Of a stretch of 64,000 nucleotides of DNA, positions 27,896 through 38,184 are shown piece by piece (within the stretch, counting starts at the first letter, position 1; each line of letters starts with the position of its first letter). The stretch is from Butyrivibrio sp. INlla21 (lineage in GTDB: Bacteria; Bacillota; Clostridia; Lachnospirales; Lachnospiraceae). The stretch spans positions 62,001 to 126,000 of the forward strand of contig NZ_FPCC01000003.1 in assembly GCF_900116875.1 (NCBI RefSeq). The letters run 5' to 3'. The position numbers and the translations under genes were made by a program. The notes beneath the pieces were generated by a model, which saw only the letters and a program-made list of their open reading frames with translations, made no database searches and was not told the origin of the DNA.

Positions 27896-29020
27896 CTATA
27901 GATATTTGATATTAAGGTCATTTCCGGCGGCTGTAACATGCGCATCAGCTCCCATTATCACGGGAAGCATGGGATTGACATGTCCTATATCGGCATCCAT
28001 TATTATCGGAGCTCCGATAGGTGTAAGTATATCTGTAACAGCATTAAATCTGTCTACTCCCATCATGTCGCCGTCAAAAAAGTTTCCGGGGCGACCTATT
28101 ATAAAGCCGGCAGCACCGTCAAACCAGCCTGCTTCTCTAAGGTTCCAAAGACTCCTTCTGTAGCTCATCGGGTTCATTTCACACTTTTCAAGAACCCATA
28201 TAATATCTTTATTTTCTTTCTTAAACTCTTTTACCCTGTCAAATCTTGTACCGACAAGGTTTTCAAGAACTTCAAGGCAGCCGCCCAATAGAATTCCGGA
28301 GGCACTTACCTTATCGCCGGAAGATAGCTTAACAGCCTTTCCTCCGTCACATGAAAAAGAAGTCAGAACCTTCTTTTCATTTAATTCAAATCTATACTCG
28401 CGCAAAACTTTTAAGATCTCTTCTCTCGGCTTTGAAAAAAGATCATCTTCAGGCTCCGTATCGTCTAAAGCTTCCGCTTCAGATTCATCTGTCTTCTCAG
28501 GCTCTTTTACAAAGCTGTCATAGCCCTTAAATTCGTTCTTAGTTCCTTCCAAAAGAGCAAACGCATCCTCTTCCGTAGCTTCAAAGACCTTACCATAGCC
28601 CGAAATACAAGGTCCGTAAATTCCCTGAACGCCTGTAATGGTCACAAGAGGAAAAATAAAGTTGGTATTGTCTGAATAGCCTACAAACCACTTGGGCTCT
28701 GCACTTTTAAGCTCCTCAAAATCAACATAAGTTATTGTCTCATTCATGAGCTCGCCGCCGCCCGCAGAGATTATCGCATCTATGTCGTCTCTTTTGTAAA
28801 ACTCTGTAAGCTCCATAGCCGCCACTTTGGGATCGGTGCTGATTCCGATTCCGTCACCGAGTCTGGCTGTCTTGCCTTCCAAGATCTTATAGCCTCTTTT
28901 AGTAATATTCTCAATGGCAACATCTATTAGATAGCTGTACGGTTCTCTCGCACAACCAAAAGAAGGTGCGGTAATACCGATAACGGATCCTGGACCTATA
29001 CTCTTTGGCCTCTTTATCAT
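27896..29020 (-). CDS. S66 family serine peptidase (LD-carboxypeptidase / MccF-like)
   Basis: 374 residues. The first half begins GSVIGITAPSFG and carries the nucleophile Ser in VGYSDNTNF (about residue 114). The second half has the Glu of WVLEKCEMN and the His of DIGHVNPMLP, completing the S66 Ser-Glu-His triad. Family members cleave LD bonds in murein tetrapeptides (LdcA) or detoxify microcin C-type compounds (MccF). This sequence looks nearer the MccF branch, but that is not certain. An acidic insertion (about 175-192) is unusual. The start overlaps the class II aldolase stop by four bases (ATGA), indicating coupling in the proA operon. Confidence 0.85.
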   Translation of the reverse strand: MIKRPKSIGPGSVIGITAPSFGCAREPYSYLIDVAIENITKRGYKILEGKTARLGDGIGISTDPKVAAMELTEFYKRDDIDAIISAGGGELMNETITYVDFEELKSAEPKWFVGYSDNTNFIFPLVTITGVQGIYGPCISGYGKVFEATEEDAFALLEGTKNEFKGYDSFVKEPEKTDESEAEALDDTEPEDDLFSKPREEILKVLREYRFELNEKKVLTSFSCDGGKAVKLSSGDKVSASGILLGGCLEVLENLVGTRFDRVKEFKKENKDIIWVLEKCEMNPMSYRRSLWNLREAGWFDGAAGFIIGRPGNFFDGDMMGVDRFNAVTDILTPIGAPIIMDADIGHVNPMLPVIMGADAHVTAAGNDLNIKYL

Positions 29021-30135
29021 TCATTCTCCTTGTTATGCTTGTACATATCTGCAAGCTTGGAATATTTATTCCTGTATAGCCTGTTCATCCTTATGCAATC
29101 AAAGATAGACAGATAGTGACATTCTCCGTGCCTGAGCGCAGCCAGATGTGCAATACATCCCTTATCAAGAACGATCGAAGCATCCATGGCATCATCATAA
29201 GTAACACCGAGGCAATAAGCTCCGTCATTGAGCGCAAAAACGGCGTTTACATTCTTTTTGATGTTATGGTAATTCATTCCGTCCTTACCGTGCTCATTGC
29301 TGGGCACCTTGATACTGTATCCGATAAGCTGTGCAAAATCATATAAAAGAGGTCTCATATGTGTTGCCGTTCTCGATACGGTTACAACAGCCTCCGATTT
29401 ATTGTGTATGATATATCTGACATCGGGACGTTTTGCATATATCTCTTTGTGAATATCCTTAACTCTGTTCGGAGTATCGTGAATATCATAGACTATATGT
29501 CCATTTTCAAGATGACTGCTATAGCCCTCTTCCACTCCGTGAGTCATATCCGTCTTACATACATCGATAAGGAAGTTGTTGCAGGAAACCTCAAGCTTCT
29601 CGGCAACATAAATAGCTTCCTTGGAATCTCTTCCGATGCAGAGTGCGCCGTGATTGGCCATGATTATTCCCTGCGCATCACTGTATTTTTCAAGTGTGGC
29701 GCCGACATTCTGAGCAAGCTTGTCTGTCCATGGAAGCGCAAAAGGAGCGCAAGGAACAACAATATCCTCATCGTCAAAATATGTATATATCTTCTTCTGA
29801 CCAAGTGCGCTGCAGCATGATGCGTACACCTGATGCGTGTGGACAATAAATCCCGCGTCCTTTCTTGCTTTATATGCTGCCGCATGAACAGCCGTCTCGC
29901 TTGACGGCGCATAATCTCCCTTACAAGAAAGATCTGATATCTTGACCTCACAGATCATGTCGGGTGTAAGGTCTTCATATCTGATTCCCGTAGGTGTTAT
30001 TAAAAAACTGTTATCATCAATTCTTTGGCTTATGTTTCCCCAGGTTCGAACGAGCAATCCGACTTCGTGGAGCTCGCGCGAAACCGCTATGATATGTTTC
30101 TTTGCTTCAAGTAACTCCATTTCGTTTTCTATCAT
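29017..30135 (-). CDS. Duplicated class II aldolase/adducin-domain protein
   Basis: 372 residues made of two class II aldolase/adducin-like domains in tandem. The first (about 1-195) keeps the zinc site and catalytic acid: SSET (Glu80), HTH (His99, His101) and NHGAL (His162). The second (about 205-345) has the same order but is degenerate: IIHNKS keeps one His and the NHG position is NDG. Class II aldolases cleave sugar phosphates such as L-fuculose-1-phosphate or act as epimerases/dehydratases. The substrate cannot be told. It overlaps proA and the S66 gene by four bases each (ATGA), so the three are coupled. The second domain may be structural or regulatory. Confidence 0.8.
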   Translation of the reverse strand: MIENEMELLEAKKHIIAVSRELHEVGLLVRTWGNISQRIDDNSFLITPTGIRYEDLTPDMICEVKISDLSCKGDYAPSSETAVHAAAYKARKDAGFIVHTHQVYASCCSALGQKKIYTYFDDEDIVVPCAPFALPWTDKLAQNVGATLEKYSDAQGIIMANHGALCIGRDSKEAIYVAEKLEVSCNNFLIDVCKTDMTHGVEEGYSSHLENGHIVYDIHDTPNRVKDIHKEIYAKRPDVRYIIHNKSEAVVTVSRTATHMRPLLYDFAQLIGYSIKVPSNEHGKDGMNYHNIKKNVNAVFALNDGAYCLGVTYDDAMDASIVLDKGCIAHLAALRHGECHYLSIFDCIRMNRLYRNKYSKLADMYKHNKENE

Positions 30136-31376
30136 CCCCTGATCTGTCCTTCTCCCACAATTTGATATTTGTATGATGTAAGCTCTTTAAGGCCCATAGG
30201 TCCTCTCGCGTGAAGCTTCTGTGTGCTGATTCCGATCTCGGCACCGAATCCGAACTCAAAACCGTCCGTAAATCTGGTCGAAGCATTAACGTATACGCAA
30301 GCAGCATCGACTCTGTCAAGGAACTTCTGAGCCGCCTCTTTATCCTCTGTGATAATGGATTCGGAATGTCCTGTGTTGTATTTGTTGATATGAGCGATAG
30401 CTTCATCAACATCCTTAACCGTCTTAACAGAGATAATGTAATCAAGGTACTCTTTTCCAAAGTCCTCTTCAGTGGCGGGATTGGCTGAACTCATTACAGC
30501 CGTGCTATCCTTGTCACCTCTTATCTCTACGTTATGCTCCTTCATCGCTTTCTCAAACTCAGGAAGAAACTCGTCCTTAACGGCCTCGTGAACAACCAAT
30601 GATTCAGCGGCATTACATACACCAATCCTCTGAGTCTTGGCATTGATTATAATGGTAATAGCCTTATCAAGATCGGCAGCCTTATCAACATAGATGTGGC
30701 AATTACCGGTACCTGTCTCAATAACGGGTATAGTTGAATTCTCAACAACTGCTCTGATAAGTCCGGCACTTCCTCTGGGAATAAGAACGTCAACATAACC
30801 GTTCATCTGCATGAACTGTGTAGTTACGCTTCTGTCCGTATCCTCTATGAGCTGGATCGCATCGGGATTGATTCCCTCATCTGTAAGAGCTTCTCTCATT
30901 GTATTGGCAATAGCGATATTGGAATTGATTGCATCGCTTCCGCCCTTTAAAATAACCGCATTTCCTGCTTTAAAAGTAAGCGCAAATGCATCTGCGGTTA
31001 CATTGGGACGAGCCTCGTAGATTATTCCGATAACGCCCATAGGAACTCTTACTTTCTTTATCTTAAGTCCGTTAGGTCTTTCAAATTCCTCGGTGATCTC
31101 GCCTACGGGATCGGGAAGCTCGGCTACAACGCGAAGTCCGTCAGCCATAGCCTTAATCCTCTTTTCATCAAGAAGGAGTCTGTCAAGAAGCCCCTGATGC
31201 ATTCCGTTCTTTTCACCGTTCTCGTAATCTTTCTTGTTGGCATTTATTATACCCTGCGCCTTTGCTTCGAGCTTATCCGCAACGGCAAGCAGTGCCTTGT
31301 TCTTTTTATCCGTGCAAAGATTCTGAACTTCGTACTTAACCTCTTTGGCACGTTTGCATATTTCAATAAGTTCCAT
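30132..31376 (-). CDS. proA: Gamma-glutamyl phosphate reductase
   Basis: 414 residues, full length. ProA reduces gamma-glutamyl phosphate to glutamate semialdehyde in proline synthesis with NADPH. Diagnostic segments are [27 protein letters not shown], the catalytic Cys in [12 protein letters not shown] and the end [16 protein letters not shown]. The ATG follows GGGAG. It heads the proA-aldolase-S66 unit. No proB or proC is in the window. Confidence 0.96.
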   Translation of the reverse strand: MELIEICKRAKEVKYEVQNLCTDKKNKALLAVADKLEAKAQGIINANKKDYENGEKNGMHQGLLDRLLLDEKRIKAMADGLRVVAELPDPVGEITEEFERPNGLKIKKVRVPMGVIGIIYEARPNVTADAFALTFKAGNAVILKGGSDAINSNIAIANTMREALTDEGINPDAIQLIEDTDRSVTTQFMQMNGYVDVLIPRGSAGLIRAVVENSTIPVIETGTGNCHIYVDKAADLDKAITIIINAKTQRIGVCNAAESLVVHEAVKDEFLPEFEKAMKEHNVEIRGDKDSTAVMSSANPATEEDFGKEYLDYIISVKTVKDVDEAIAHINKYNTGHSESIITEDKEAAQKFLDRVDAACVYVNASTRFTDGFEFGFGAEIGISTQKLHARGPMGLKELTSYKYQIVGEGQIRG

Positions 31377-31445
31377 TTAATACTCCCATCCTTTTTAATT
31401 CTTCAGATTCAAAAATCAAAATCTTCAATACATTATATCCGAAAA

Positions 31446-32000
31446 TCACTCACAAATCACCTCATTTACAGGAATATCATGAATTTCGGGAATAATTTCG
31501 TCCAAAATCTGAAAACTGTAAGCTATCGCAATTTTATAAGCTTCATTGTGATCGGCCAAAAACCTGTCGTAAAAACCGCCCTTGTAGCCAATCCTGTTAC
31601 CCTTTTTATCAAAGGCAACTCCCGGAATTATCACAAGTGTGTTCGGCGAAGAAGTGTAGATCTCAGAATTTTCCGATATTTCAGGCTCTCTGATTCCAAA
31701 ATAACCTTCCGAAAGCTCCGAAGTATCATATATCCTAACAAACTTCATAAAGCCCAGATCCCTGTTCGTAACCTTTGGGCAAAAGACATTTTTCCCAAGG
31801 CTGAGCGCATCGAGAATGATCTCATCCGTTTTAACTTCAGTCAAAAATGAAGCGTAAATAAGAATATTCTCTGCGTTTTTGTAGGCTTCATTATTCACAA
31901 GCTTTTCAAAAATCGCTCTGCTCTTAGCTTCAACTTCTTCCGAAGTCAGAATATCTCTTTTCTTTAGCAGTTCTTTCCTAATGTCGTCTTTACTTTTCAT
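31446..32000 (-). CDS. 5-Formyltetrahydrofolate cyclo-ligase
   Basis: 184 residues. It converts 5-formyl-THF and ATP to 5,10-methenyl-THF, recovering folate. It begins with the family pattern KDDIRKELLKKRDILT. The core has EVKTDEII and the ATP-binding GVAFDKKGNRIGYKGGFYDRF. It lies 22 bases after the GH39 gene at the end of a long unit. The region up to proA (31377-31445) holds a TATAAT that may start proA transcription. Confidence 0.93.
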   Translation of the reverse strand: MKSKDDIRKELLKKRDILTSEEVEAKSRAIFEKLVNNEAYKNAENILIYASFLTEVKTDEIILDALSLGKNVFCPKVTNRDLGFMKFVRIYDTSELSEGYFGIREPEISENSEIYTSSPNTLVIIPGVAFDKKGNRIGYKGGFYDRFLADHNEAYKIAIAYSFQILDEIIPEIHDIPVNEVICE

Positions 32001-32022
32001 ATACTCCCCTTCATAAAAAATA

Positions 32023-33519
32023 TCAGTGAAAAGATATCACTTTATCATAATCATATCCGCGATCCGGTGTGTAATTTCTCTTTGTAAGAGTAAAATAGAC
32101 AACACCGTGTTTTTTAACCTCAAAAGAAACTTCCGCGCCGCTCTTACCTGCGACAACGGAACTTGAAACAAGCGGATTAGCGCCGCTCTTGATCATCTCG
32201 ATCTCATCGTCCGTAGGATATGCGGGCTCACCCATATCGTGCCAAAGCTTAAGCGGATTACATGTAGACTCATCAACAATCTTTTTTATCAGCGTGTACT
32301 CGGATGAAGGATCAAGGTCAAACGAATACTGCCTCTCTATATCCTCTTCATCTATGTTCCAAATAATTCCGCTAAATCCTTTGTCATTTTTAACTATAAC
32401 AGAATTATCATCCCTATATACACAATCACTTCCAAAAAGCTTAAGCTGCTTGTAGAAATAGAATGTCCAGAAAGTCGGCTTGGGGATATTGCCCGCGGCG
32501 ACCATTCCAAAACCTCCGTGGAAAAGAGAATCAGGAACTCCCTGCTCTTCAAACACATCTCCGAAAGTCCAATACGAATAAGCTTCGTTTACATCGCCGA
32601 GTCTTGAAAGCTGCCTTGCAAGGTAAGCCGCATTGATATTCGTATCATGAATAACACCCTTTGGAGTATAAGAAGTACTAAACTCCGTTAGATGAATCGG
32701 AAGACCTCTATACTCTTCAAAAGAATCAACTATATCGCGCGTAGACTTAAGATTGTCAAAACGCATCTCGCTGTCTTCCAATGTGGAATAATCATAATGC
32801 CCGATCCTCTCGGGGAAATCAACCGTATAATGATGTCTCGTTATCCTGTCGGGACGGATACCCTCTTTTTTACAAAGCTTTAAAAAGCCTTCTATCCATT
32901 CGGCATCCTTAACTCCGCAGATTGCGGGGCCTCCGACCATAAAACGTGAATCAAACTTCTTTATCGCATAAAATGTCTCTTTAAAGAGCTTAAAATACTC
33001 ATCCATATCGGCTTCGTACCAAAAGCCGGCAAGATTGGGCTCATTCCATACTTCTATGGGCCATGTTGCAACTTCATCACCATAGCGGTCCATAAGATGC
33101 TGCAAAAGAGCTATAACCATATCCGTCCACTTCTTATAATCCTTGGGCGGTGTGGTGTTTCCTTTCCAGTAAAAGATAGTCTGGGTTCCGCTCGCAAGCT
33201 GCTCCGGCATAAAGCCAAGCTCAAGGTACGGACGAATTCCCAACTTTAAGTAGCTGTCAAAGATCCTGTCTATATACGTATAATTATATTCAACCTTTGT
33301 TTCTCCGTCTTCTTCATACTCATGATAGATGGAGATATCATCGGAAAACAGACCGTGTCCTCTTATAAAAGAAAAACCGATCATATCCTGAACATATTTA
33401 AGCTCTTTAAGATATTCCTCTGTAAGAGCCAGCCCTAAGCGTCCTGTTCCGACGCAGTAATCGACATTGTTGTTAAAGTTAACCTTGCCGTCAGAATCGA
33501 TTTTGATCATGTCGCTCAT
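32023..33519 (-). CDS. GH39 family glycosidase (beta-xylosidase-like)
   Basis: 498 residues, without a signal peptide and hence intracellular. The GH39 barrel shows the acid/base Glu in EVWNEPNLAGFW (about 159) and the nucleophile Glu in HLTEFSTSY (about 278), both intact. A C-terminal beta domain follows. GH39 enzymes are mostly beta-xylosidases that release xylose from xylo-oligosaccharides; a few are alpha-iduronidases or others. The ATG follows AAGGAG. It lies between the FAD protein and the folate cycloligase, not in a xylan cluster, so its substrate is inferred from family only. Confidence 0.88.
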   Translation of the reverse strand: MSDMIKIDSDGKVNFNNNVDYCVGTGRLGLALTEEYLKELKYVQDMIGFSFIRGHGLFSDDISIYHEYEEDGETKVEYNYTYIDRIFDSYLKLGIRPYLELGFMPEQLASGTQTIFYWKGNTTPPKDYKKWTDMVIALLQHLMDRYGDEVATWPIEVWNEPNLAGFWYEADMDEYFKLFKETFYAIKKFDSRFMVGGPAICGVKDAEWIEGFLKLCKKEGIRPDRITRHHYTVDFPERIGHYDYSTLEDSEMRFDNLKSTRDIVDSFEEYRGLPIHLTEFSTSYTPKGVIHDTNINAAYLARQLSRLGDVNEAYSYWTFGDVFEEQGVPDSLFHGGFGMVAAGNIPKPTFWTFYFYKQLKLFGSDCVYRDDNSVIVKNDKGFSGIIWNIDEEDIERQYSFDLDPSSEYTLIKKIVDESTCNPLKLWHDMGEPAYPTDDEIEMIKSGANPLVSSSVVAGKSGAEVSFEVKKHGVVYFTLTKRNYTPDRGYDYDKVISFH

Positions 33520-33528
33520 ATAAACTCC

Positions 33529-35250
33529 TTAATTCATTATACTTGCTGCTATAAGCTCAGCTGTCTTAATTCCGTCCATCGCAGCGGACATTATTCCGCC
33601 TGCATATCCCGCGCCCTCGCCGCACGGATACAGACCTCTTATATTCGTAGACACACCATCCTCACCCCTAGGTATCCTAACGGGAGACGATGTCCTTGAC
33701 TCAACACCGGAAACCAGCGCTCCGTCACTGTTGTATCCTTTTATCATCCTTCCGAACTTCTCCATTCCTTGTATGAAGTCCCTGTTAAGCTCATCGGGAA
33801 GTATCTTATGCACTTCCGCAAAAGAGTATTCACCCTTCATGCACGGCAGATTGGTTTTTTTATCAAGCTCTTTTATAAGCTCATTTTCAGGTACCGCTTT
33901 GGATGCAACTCCATTATTATTCTTGTCAAAAGAGCTGTCGTTACCGCTAACGGCCTTCTTAAAATCACCGTAGTACTCAACGGGAATCTTACCTTTTCCG
34001 ATCTCAAAAGCCTTTTCTTCAAGTCTTCTTTGGAACTCAACTCCCGACAAAACATCATCACCGCCAAAATCTTTTGGTGAAACCGTCATGATTATCGCGG
34101 AATTGGCATTGCGGGAATCCCTGGCACTGTAGCTCATTCCGTTAACTGCAAGCCTTCCTTTTTCGGAAGAAGCATTTACGACAAAGCCACCCGGGCACAT
34201 ACAAAACGAATAAACGCCTCTGCCCTTATCCGTATTCATCACAAGCTTATATGGTGATGCCGGAAGCGACTTTGGATCTGCGACTCCGTACTGTGATAAA
34301 TTTATAATACTCTGCGGATGTTCTACTCTAAATCCCACAGCAAAAGGCTTGGGCTCTATATTTACCTTTTTATCCTTAAGCATGTAAAAGGTATCTCTCG
34401 CACTGTGTCCGATCGCAAGAACCGCGCATGAGCAGCTTATAATCTTATCCAAAACCTTAACGCCTGTTAGCTTACCTGTTTCATCAAGCATTAGCTCATC
34501 TACTTTAGAGTCAAACATAAACTCTCCGCCGCGTTCTATGATCTTTTCCCTCATGCTCTTGATTACTCTGCACAAGATATCCGTACCGATATGAGGCTTT
34601 GCCTCATACATGATATCGTCACTTGCACCGTGCTCTACAAATATCGACAGTGCTTTTCTTCCTCTGCCGTCCTTATCTTTTACCATGGTATTAAGCTTAC
34701 CGTCGGAAAAAGTACCTGCACCGCCTTCACCAAATTGAACATTCGTATGCTCATCAAGCTCTTTTCCGCTCCAGAAAGCTTCCACTGCCTGCAGCCTTTT
34801 ATCAACATCGGAACCTCTCTCGATCACAAGAGGCTTGTATCCTGCCTCCGAAAGCATATATGCACAGAAAAGTCCTGCGGGACCCGCCCCGACAATAACT
34901 ATCTTTCCGTCTTTATCAATATGCTCCGAAACCTTTGTCTTGGCAGCTTTAGCCATTTCTTCGAAATTATATTTGGCTACCGAAACAACAGATATATTAT
35001 TATCCTTACACTTTTTTACGATTCTTTCATCAGAGCCCGTTTTAACGGAAAGGTCTACCATGTAAACATCAAAGATATCGGGCTTTTTCCTGGCATCAAT
35101 CGAATGCCTTATGATCTCAAGGCTTTCGATATCGCTCCTGTTTATCCGTAAAAGCTTAGAAGCCTTTTGATACAGCATATCAAAAAGCTCCTCCTTTGTT
35201 TTGCTTGTATTTAGATCATTATAAATTTTAATCTGATTGATTCGGATCAT
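33529..35250 (-). CDS. FAD-dependent oxidoreductase (COG2509 type)
   Basis: 573 residues. An N-terminal ~95-residue domain precedes a dinucleotide motif GAGPAGLFCAYMLSEAG at about 120. The FAD-linked motif GGAGTFSDGKLNT is also present, as is a C-terminal GEGAGYAGGIMSAAMDGI that binds FAD. These features match the uncharacterised COG2509 FAD-dependent dehydrogenases found widely in Firmicutes. No substrate is known. It follows the HI0933-like flavoprotein and precedes GH39 in the same unit. The ATG follows GAGGA. Confidence 0.85.
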   Translation of the reverse strand: MIRINQIKIYNDLNTSKTKEELFDMLYQKASKLLRINRSDIESLEIIRHSIDARKKPDIFDVYMVDLSVKTGSDERIVKKCKDNNISVVSVAKYNFEEMAKAAKTKVSEHIDKDGKIVIVGAGPAGLFCAYMLSEAGYKPLVIERGSDVDKRLQAVEAFWSGKELDEHTNVQFGEGGAGTFSDGKLNTMVKDKDGRGRKALSIFVEHGASDDIMYEAKPHIGTDILCRVIKSMREKIIERGGEFMFDSKVDELMLDETGKLTGVKVLDKIISCSCAVLAIGHSARDTFYMLKDKKVNIEPKPFAVGFRVEHPQSIINLSQYGVADPKSLPASPYKLVMNTDKGRGVYSFCMCPGGFVVNASSEKGRLAVNGMSYSARDSRNANSAIIMTVSPKDFGGDDVLSGVEFQRRLEEKAFEIGKGKIPVEYYGDFKKAVSGNDSSFDKNNNGVASKAVPENELIKELDKKTNLPCMKGEYSFAEVHKILPDELNRDFIQGMEKFGRMIKGYNSDGALVSGVESRTSSPVRIPRGEDGVSTNIRGLYPCGEGAGYAGGIMSAAMDGIKTAELIAASIMN

Positions 35251-35287
35251 TTAAATTCCTCAAATAATTTATATTTAAGCCTCGCAA

Positions 35288-36523
35288 TCAGTGCGAAGCG
35301 GCGTTTCCTGCGATATACCCGGAAGTCCAAGCAAACTGAAGATTATAGCCTCCGCATCTTCCGTCAACATCCAAAAGCTCTCCGACAACATATATACCGG
35401 GATTGTTTTTATATGAAAAATCATCATTAATATCTCCGACACTGATCCCGCCTGTTGTCACCTGAGAAGCCGCATAGCCGTTGCACTCTTTTATATTAAA
35501 CTTAAGCTTTCTGTAGTTTTCAAATATGCATCTGAGCATGCTTTCTGAGATATTGACCGCTTTCATAGTCGGTGAAAGCTTCATTCGCTTTAAGACCATC
35601 TCATTGATATAGCTGTTTCCAAATCCCGAAAGAAGCTCAGAAATACTGCGACTGTCTCGAAGTTTTATCATTTCATTGATGAGCCTGTCAAAAGACTCTT
35701 CGTCATAATCGGGATACAGATCAAGAAGTGCATAAACAGGTTTATTCTCGGAAACAAGCTTGATTATTCCCCTGCTTGCCTGCATAACGGGAATACCCGA
35801 AATACCATCAGTAAGTAGCTGCACTTCACCTTTTTCGGAAGTAAGAAGCTCTTCTCCCAGATAAAAAGAAATAGCGGCTTTGCTCCTGACTCCGGCAGCA
35901 GGCATGATATCTTCATCCGTCGTCTTAAAGCCTACAAGTGCGGGAAACGTATCCTTGACGCTCATTCCAAGCTTTTTACAAATATAATAGCCATCGCCCG
36001 TAGACATTGTAGTCTTCGCGCCCGATAACGAACCTGTCGCGATGATAACCTTATCGCTTTCATAAACACCCTCGGAAGTCTTTACCGTATAACCTACGGA
36101 TTCTCCCGTTCTTTCAATGCTCTTAAGCTGGCTGTTATATACAATAGTAACACCAAGTCTTGAAAGCTCATTGGAAAGAGCACTGACAACACCGGCCGCC
36201 TGCTCTGATACGGGATATACATAGCCATATTCACTCATCGTGATAACGCCAAGAGATCTGAAAAACTCTATCGTATCCAATGCACCGAATTCATTAAGCC
36301 ATGAGCCGATTCTGCTTTTCGCAGCTGCATTATAATACGAGCCGTCAATTTTAAGATTCGTAAGATTACATCTTCCGTTTCCCGTCATCGACAGCTTTTT
36401 TCCAAGAACATTATTTTTTTCAAGTAAAGTTACTTCGGCGCCGCTTCTTGCCGCACATATAGCCGCACACATTCCTGACGCGCCGCCTCCCGCAACTATT
36501 ATTTTCTTTTTATATACGCTCAT
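35288..36523 (-). CDS. HI0933-like flavoprotein (BaiN/RdsA family)
   Basis: 411 residues. The N-terminal GGGASGMCAAICAARSG binds FAD and is followed by GKKLSMTGNGRCNLTN, the signature of the HI0933/YhiN (COG2081) family. The end has DGRCGGYNLQFAWTSGYIAG. Members of this family include reductases of unknown substrate and proposed bile-acid reductases (BaiN). Whether this one acts on steroids cannot be told. It overlaps the flippase stop by four bases (ATGA). Confidence 0.88.
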   Translation of the reverse strand: MSVYKKKIIVAGGGASGMCAAICAARSGAEVTLLEKNNVLGKKLSMTGNGRCNLTNLKIDGSYYNAAAKSRIGSWLNEFGALDTIEFFRSLGVITMSEYGYVYPVSEQAAGVVSALSNELSRLGVTIVYNSQLKSIERTGESVGYTVKTSEGVYESDKVIIATGSLSGAKTTMSTGDGYYICKKLGMSVKDTFPALVGFKTTDEDIMPAAGVRSKAAISFYLGEELLTSEKGEVQLLTDGISGIPVMQASRGIIKLVSENKPVYALLDLYPDYDEESFDRLINEMIKLRDSRSISELLSGFGNSYINEMVLKRMKLSPTMKAVNISESMLRCIFENYRKLKFNIKECNGYAASQVTTGGISVGDINDDFSYKNNPGIYVVGELLDVDGRCGGYNLQFAWTSGYIAGNAASH

Positions 36524-38160
36524 TCCTCATCTCCATCAAAGCCGCCGAACATCATAAGAAGTCCGGAAAAAGCTTTGCCAAAGGGAATAACTCCGATCTC
36601 ATAAGAATTAACGAGCCTAAGCAGCACAATTGCCACAACATAAACTACATAAAACAGTATAAAGCATACTGCGATGGTAAGTATATCACCTATAAGATTG
36701 ACAAGTGCCATACTAAGGAAGAATACAACCAGTCCCGCAACAGCGCTGCACGCAAGCGGAAATATAAATGTCCTCATTTTATTCACTTTGATCCTAAACA
36801 TCTTAGAGAACATAAGAAGACATAAAATATCATAAACAAGTACCGAAACGATCGTAGCTACGGCTGCTCCGTAGATTCCCATCATGAGAATGATCTCAAA
36901 CACAACAGTCATTCCGATATGGAAAAGCCATGCGATCGCAAGATTGGTGACTATAAGGATAGTCTTTCCCATCTGACTAAGCATCCATGAAGCAAAAACC
37001 GCAATGGGAACAAGCAATATCAAACAAGCGCTCGCTCTCAAAAGACCGTCCGCAAGCTGCGAAGTCTTTCCAAATAACGCGACCTCAATGGGTGAAGCGA
37101 GTGTAAACACAAATATAACTACAGGAAATACAAGAAGTGAGAACCTCTTTACAAAAGTAGCGTATCTGTCCCTTGCTCCGTCGAACTCATCTCTCGAAGC
37201 TCTTGCCATGATCCTGTTCCACGTTTTGATAAACGGAATGCAAACAAGGATTGAAAACAGAACAATCAAAGTAACGACTCTTCCCGCGTATATTCCAAAA
37301 TTAAGAAGTGTATCCGCTTCGCTTCCTATCTTTCTTTCATAGATCAAATAAAAGACCTGATCAAAAAGAAGCATCACACCGGGCGTTGCATATAAGAAAA
37401 TAAGCGGTCTTACACTGCTGAGCACATCATTACTGCTGTCAAGATATCTGGGAGCTCCGCCCTTAACTATATCTCTAAGCTCATCTCTTCTTAGATAAAA
37501 ACTGATACCGATCTGTATAAGGCCTGCCAATGAAGCAACCAAAATACCGATCATCATTCCTGTAGAGCCGTAAACAGCGCTGAATTCATTTACATGAAAA
37601 AGTGCATTTACTTTAATCCCGTATCTGAAAAGAACCAATGAAAAAAGAATTCCGAATATTAAAGCAACGGCAGCTATGATCACATCCGATATCACGATAG
37701 GTTTGGTGTAACCTATTCCCTGAAGATAGCCCCTAAGGACACCCTGAACCGCCAAGAACAAAATACTTACAGCGGCAATAAGTCCCTGAATAAGTCCTCT
37801 CTGTGTACCGAAAAGAAAATTAGAAGCGAATATATTGATAAGCACAAGAAGAAACGCCGCAATTCCACCCGAAACAGCAAAGAATCTGAGCGAACTTTTC
37901 ATATTGTGCTCGGCATTTACAAACTGCGAACGTCTTGCACGCACTCTTACCATTACCCAAACAGCCTTCTGAACAGCCAGAACGAAAATAGCATAAAAGG
38001 TAAAGAAAAATGCAAGCGGAGCGCATGCAAAGCCGGCTCCTTTATCTCCGAAAATGCGAATTGAAAAAATCGCAAACAACATCATTATAACAACAGCCAG
38101 ATATACCGCAGATGTAAGTATATCAGGACGTATTCTCTTTTCTTCAGAATAAATTTTCAT
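36520..38160 (-). CDS. MATE/MVF-type polysaccharide flippase (SpoVB/MurJ-like)
   Basis: 546 residues with about 14 transmembrane helices, typical of the MOP exporter branch that includes SpoVB, MurJ and Wzx. The helices are separated by short charged loops, such as DKGAGFACAPLAFF in the first pair and a longer cytosolic loop around 230-250. These proteins flip lipid-linked murein or polysaccharide precursors. The exact substrate is not visible. The start follows GGAGAA. It lies between ybeY and the HI0933 gene, an unusual neighbourhood in the rlmH-phoH-ybeY run. Confidence 0.85.
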   Translation of the reverse strand: MKIYSEEKRIRPDILTSAVYLAVVIMMLFAIFSIRIFGDKGAGFACAPLAFFFTFYAIFVLAVQKAVWVMVRVRARRSQFVNAEHNMKSSLRFFAVSGGIAAFLLVLINIFASNFLFGTQRGLIQGLIAAVSILFLAVQGVLRGYLQGIGYTKPIVISDVIIAAVALIFGILFSLVLFRYGIKVNALFHVNEFSAVYGSTGMMIGILVASLAGLIQIGISFYLRRDELRDIVKGGAPRYLDSSNDVLSSVRPLIFLYATPGVMLLFDQVFYLIYERKIGSEADTLLNFGIYAGRVVTLIVLFSILVCIPFIKTWNRIMARASRDEFDGARDRYATFVKRFSLLVFPVVIFVFTLASPIEVALFGKTSQLADGLLRASACLILLVPIAVFASWMLSQMGKTILIVTNLAIAWLFHIGMTVVFEIILMMGIYGAAVATIVSVLVYDILCLLMFSKMFRIKVNKMRTFIFPLACSAVAGLVVFFLSMALVNLIGDILTIAVCFILFYVVYVVAIVLLRLVNSYEIGVIPFGKAFSGLLMMFGGFDGDEE

Positions 38161-38184
38161 ACAAGTTCTCCAAATGCCTAAAAA

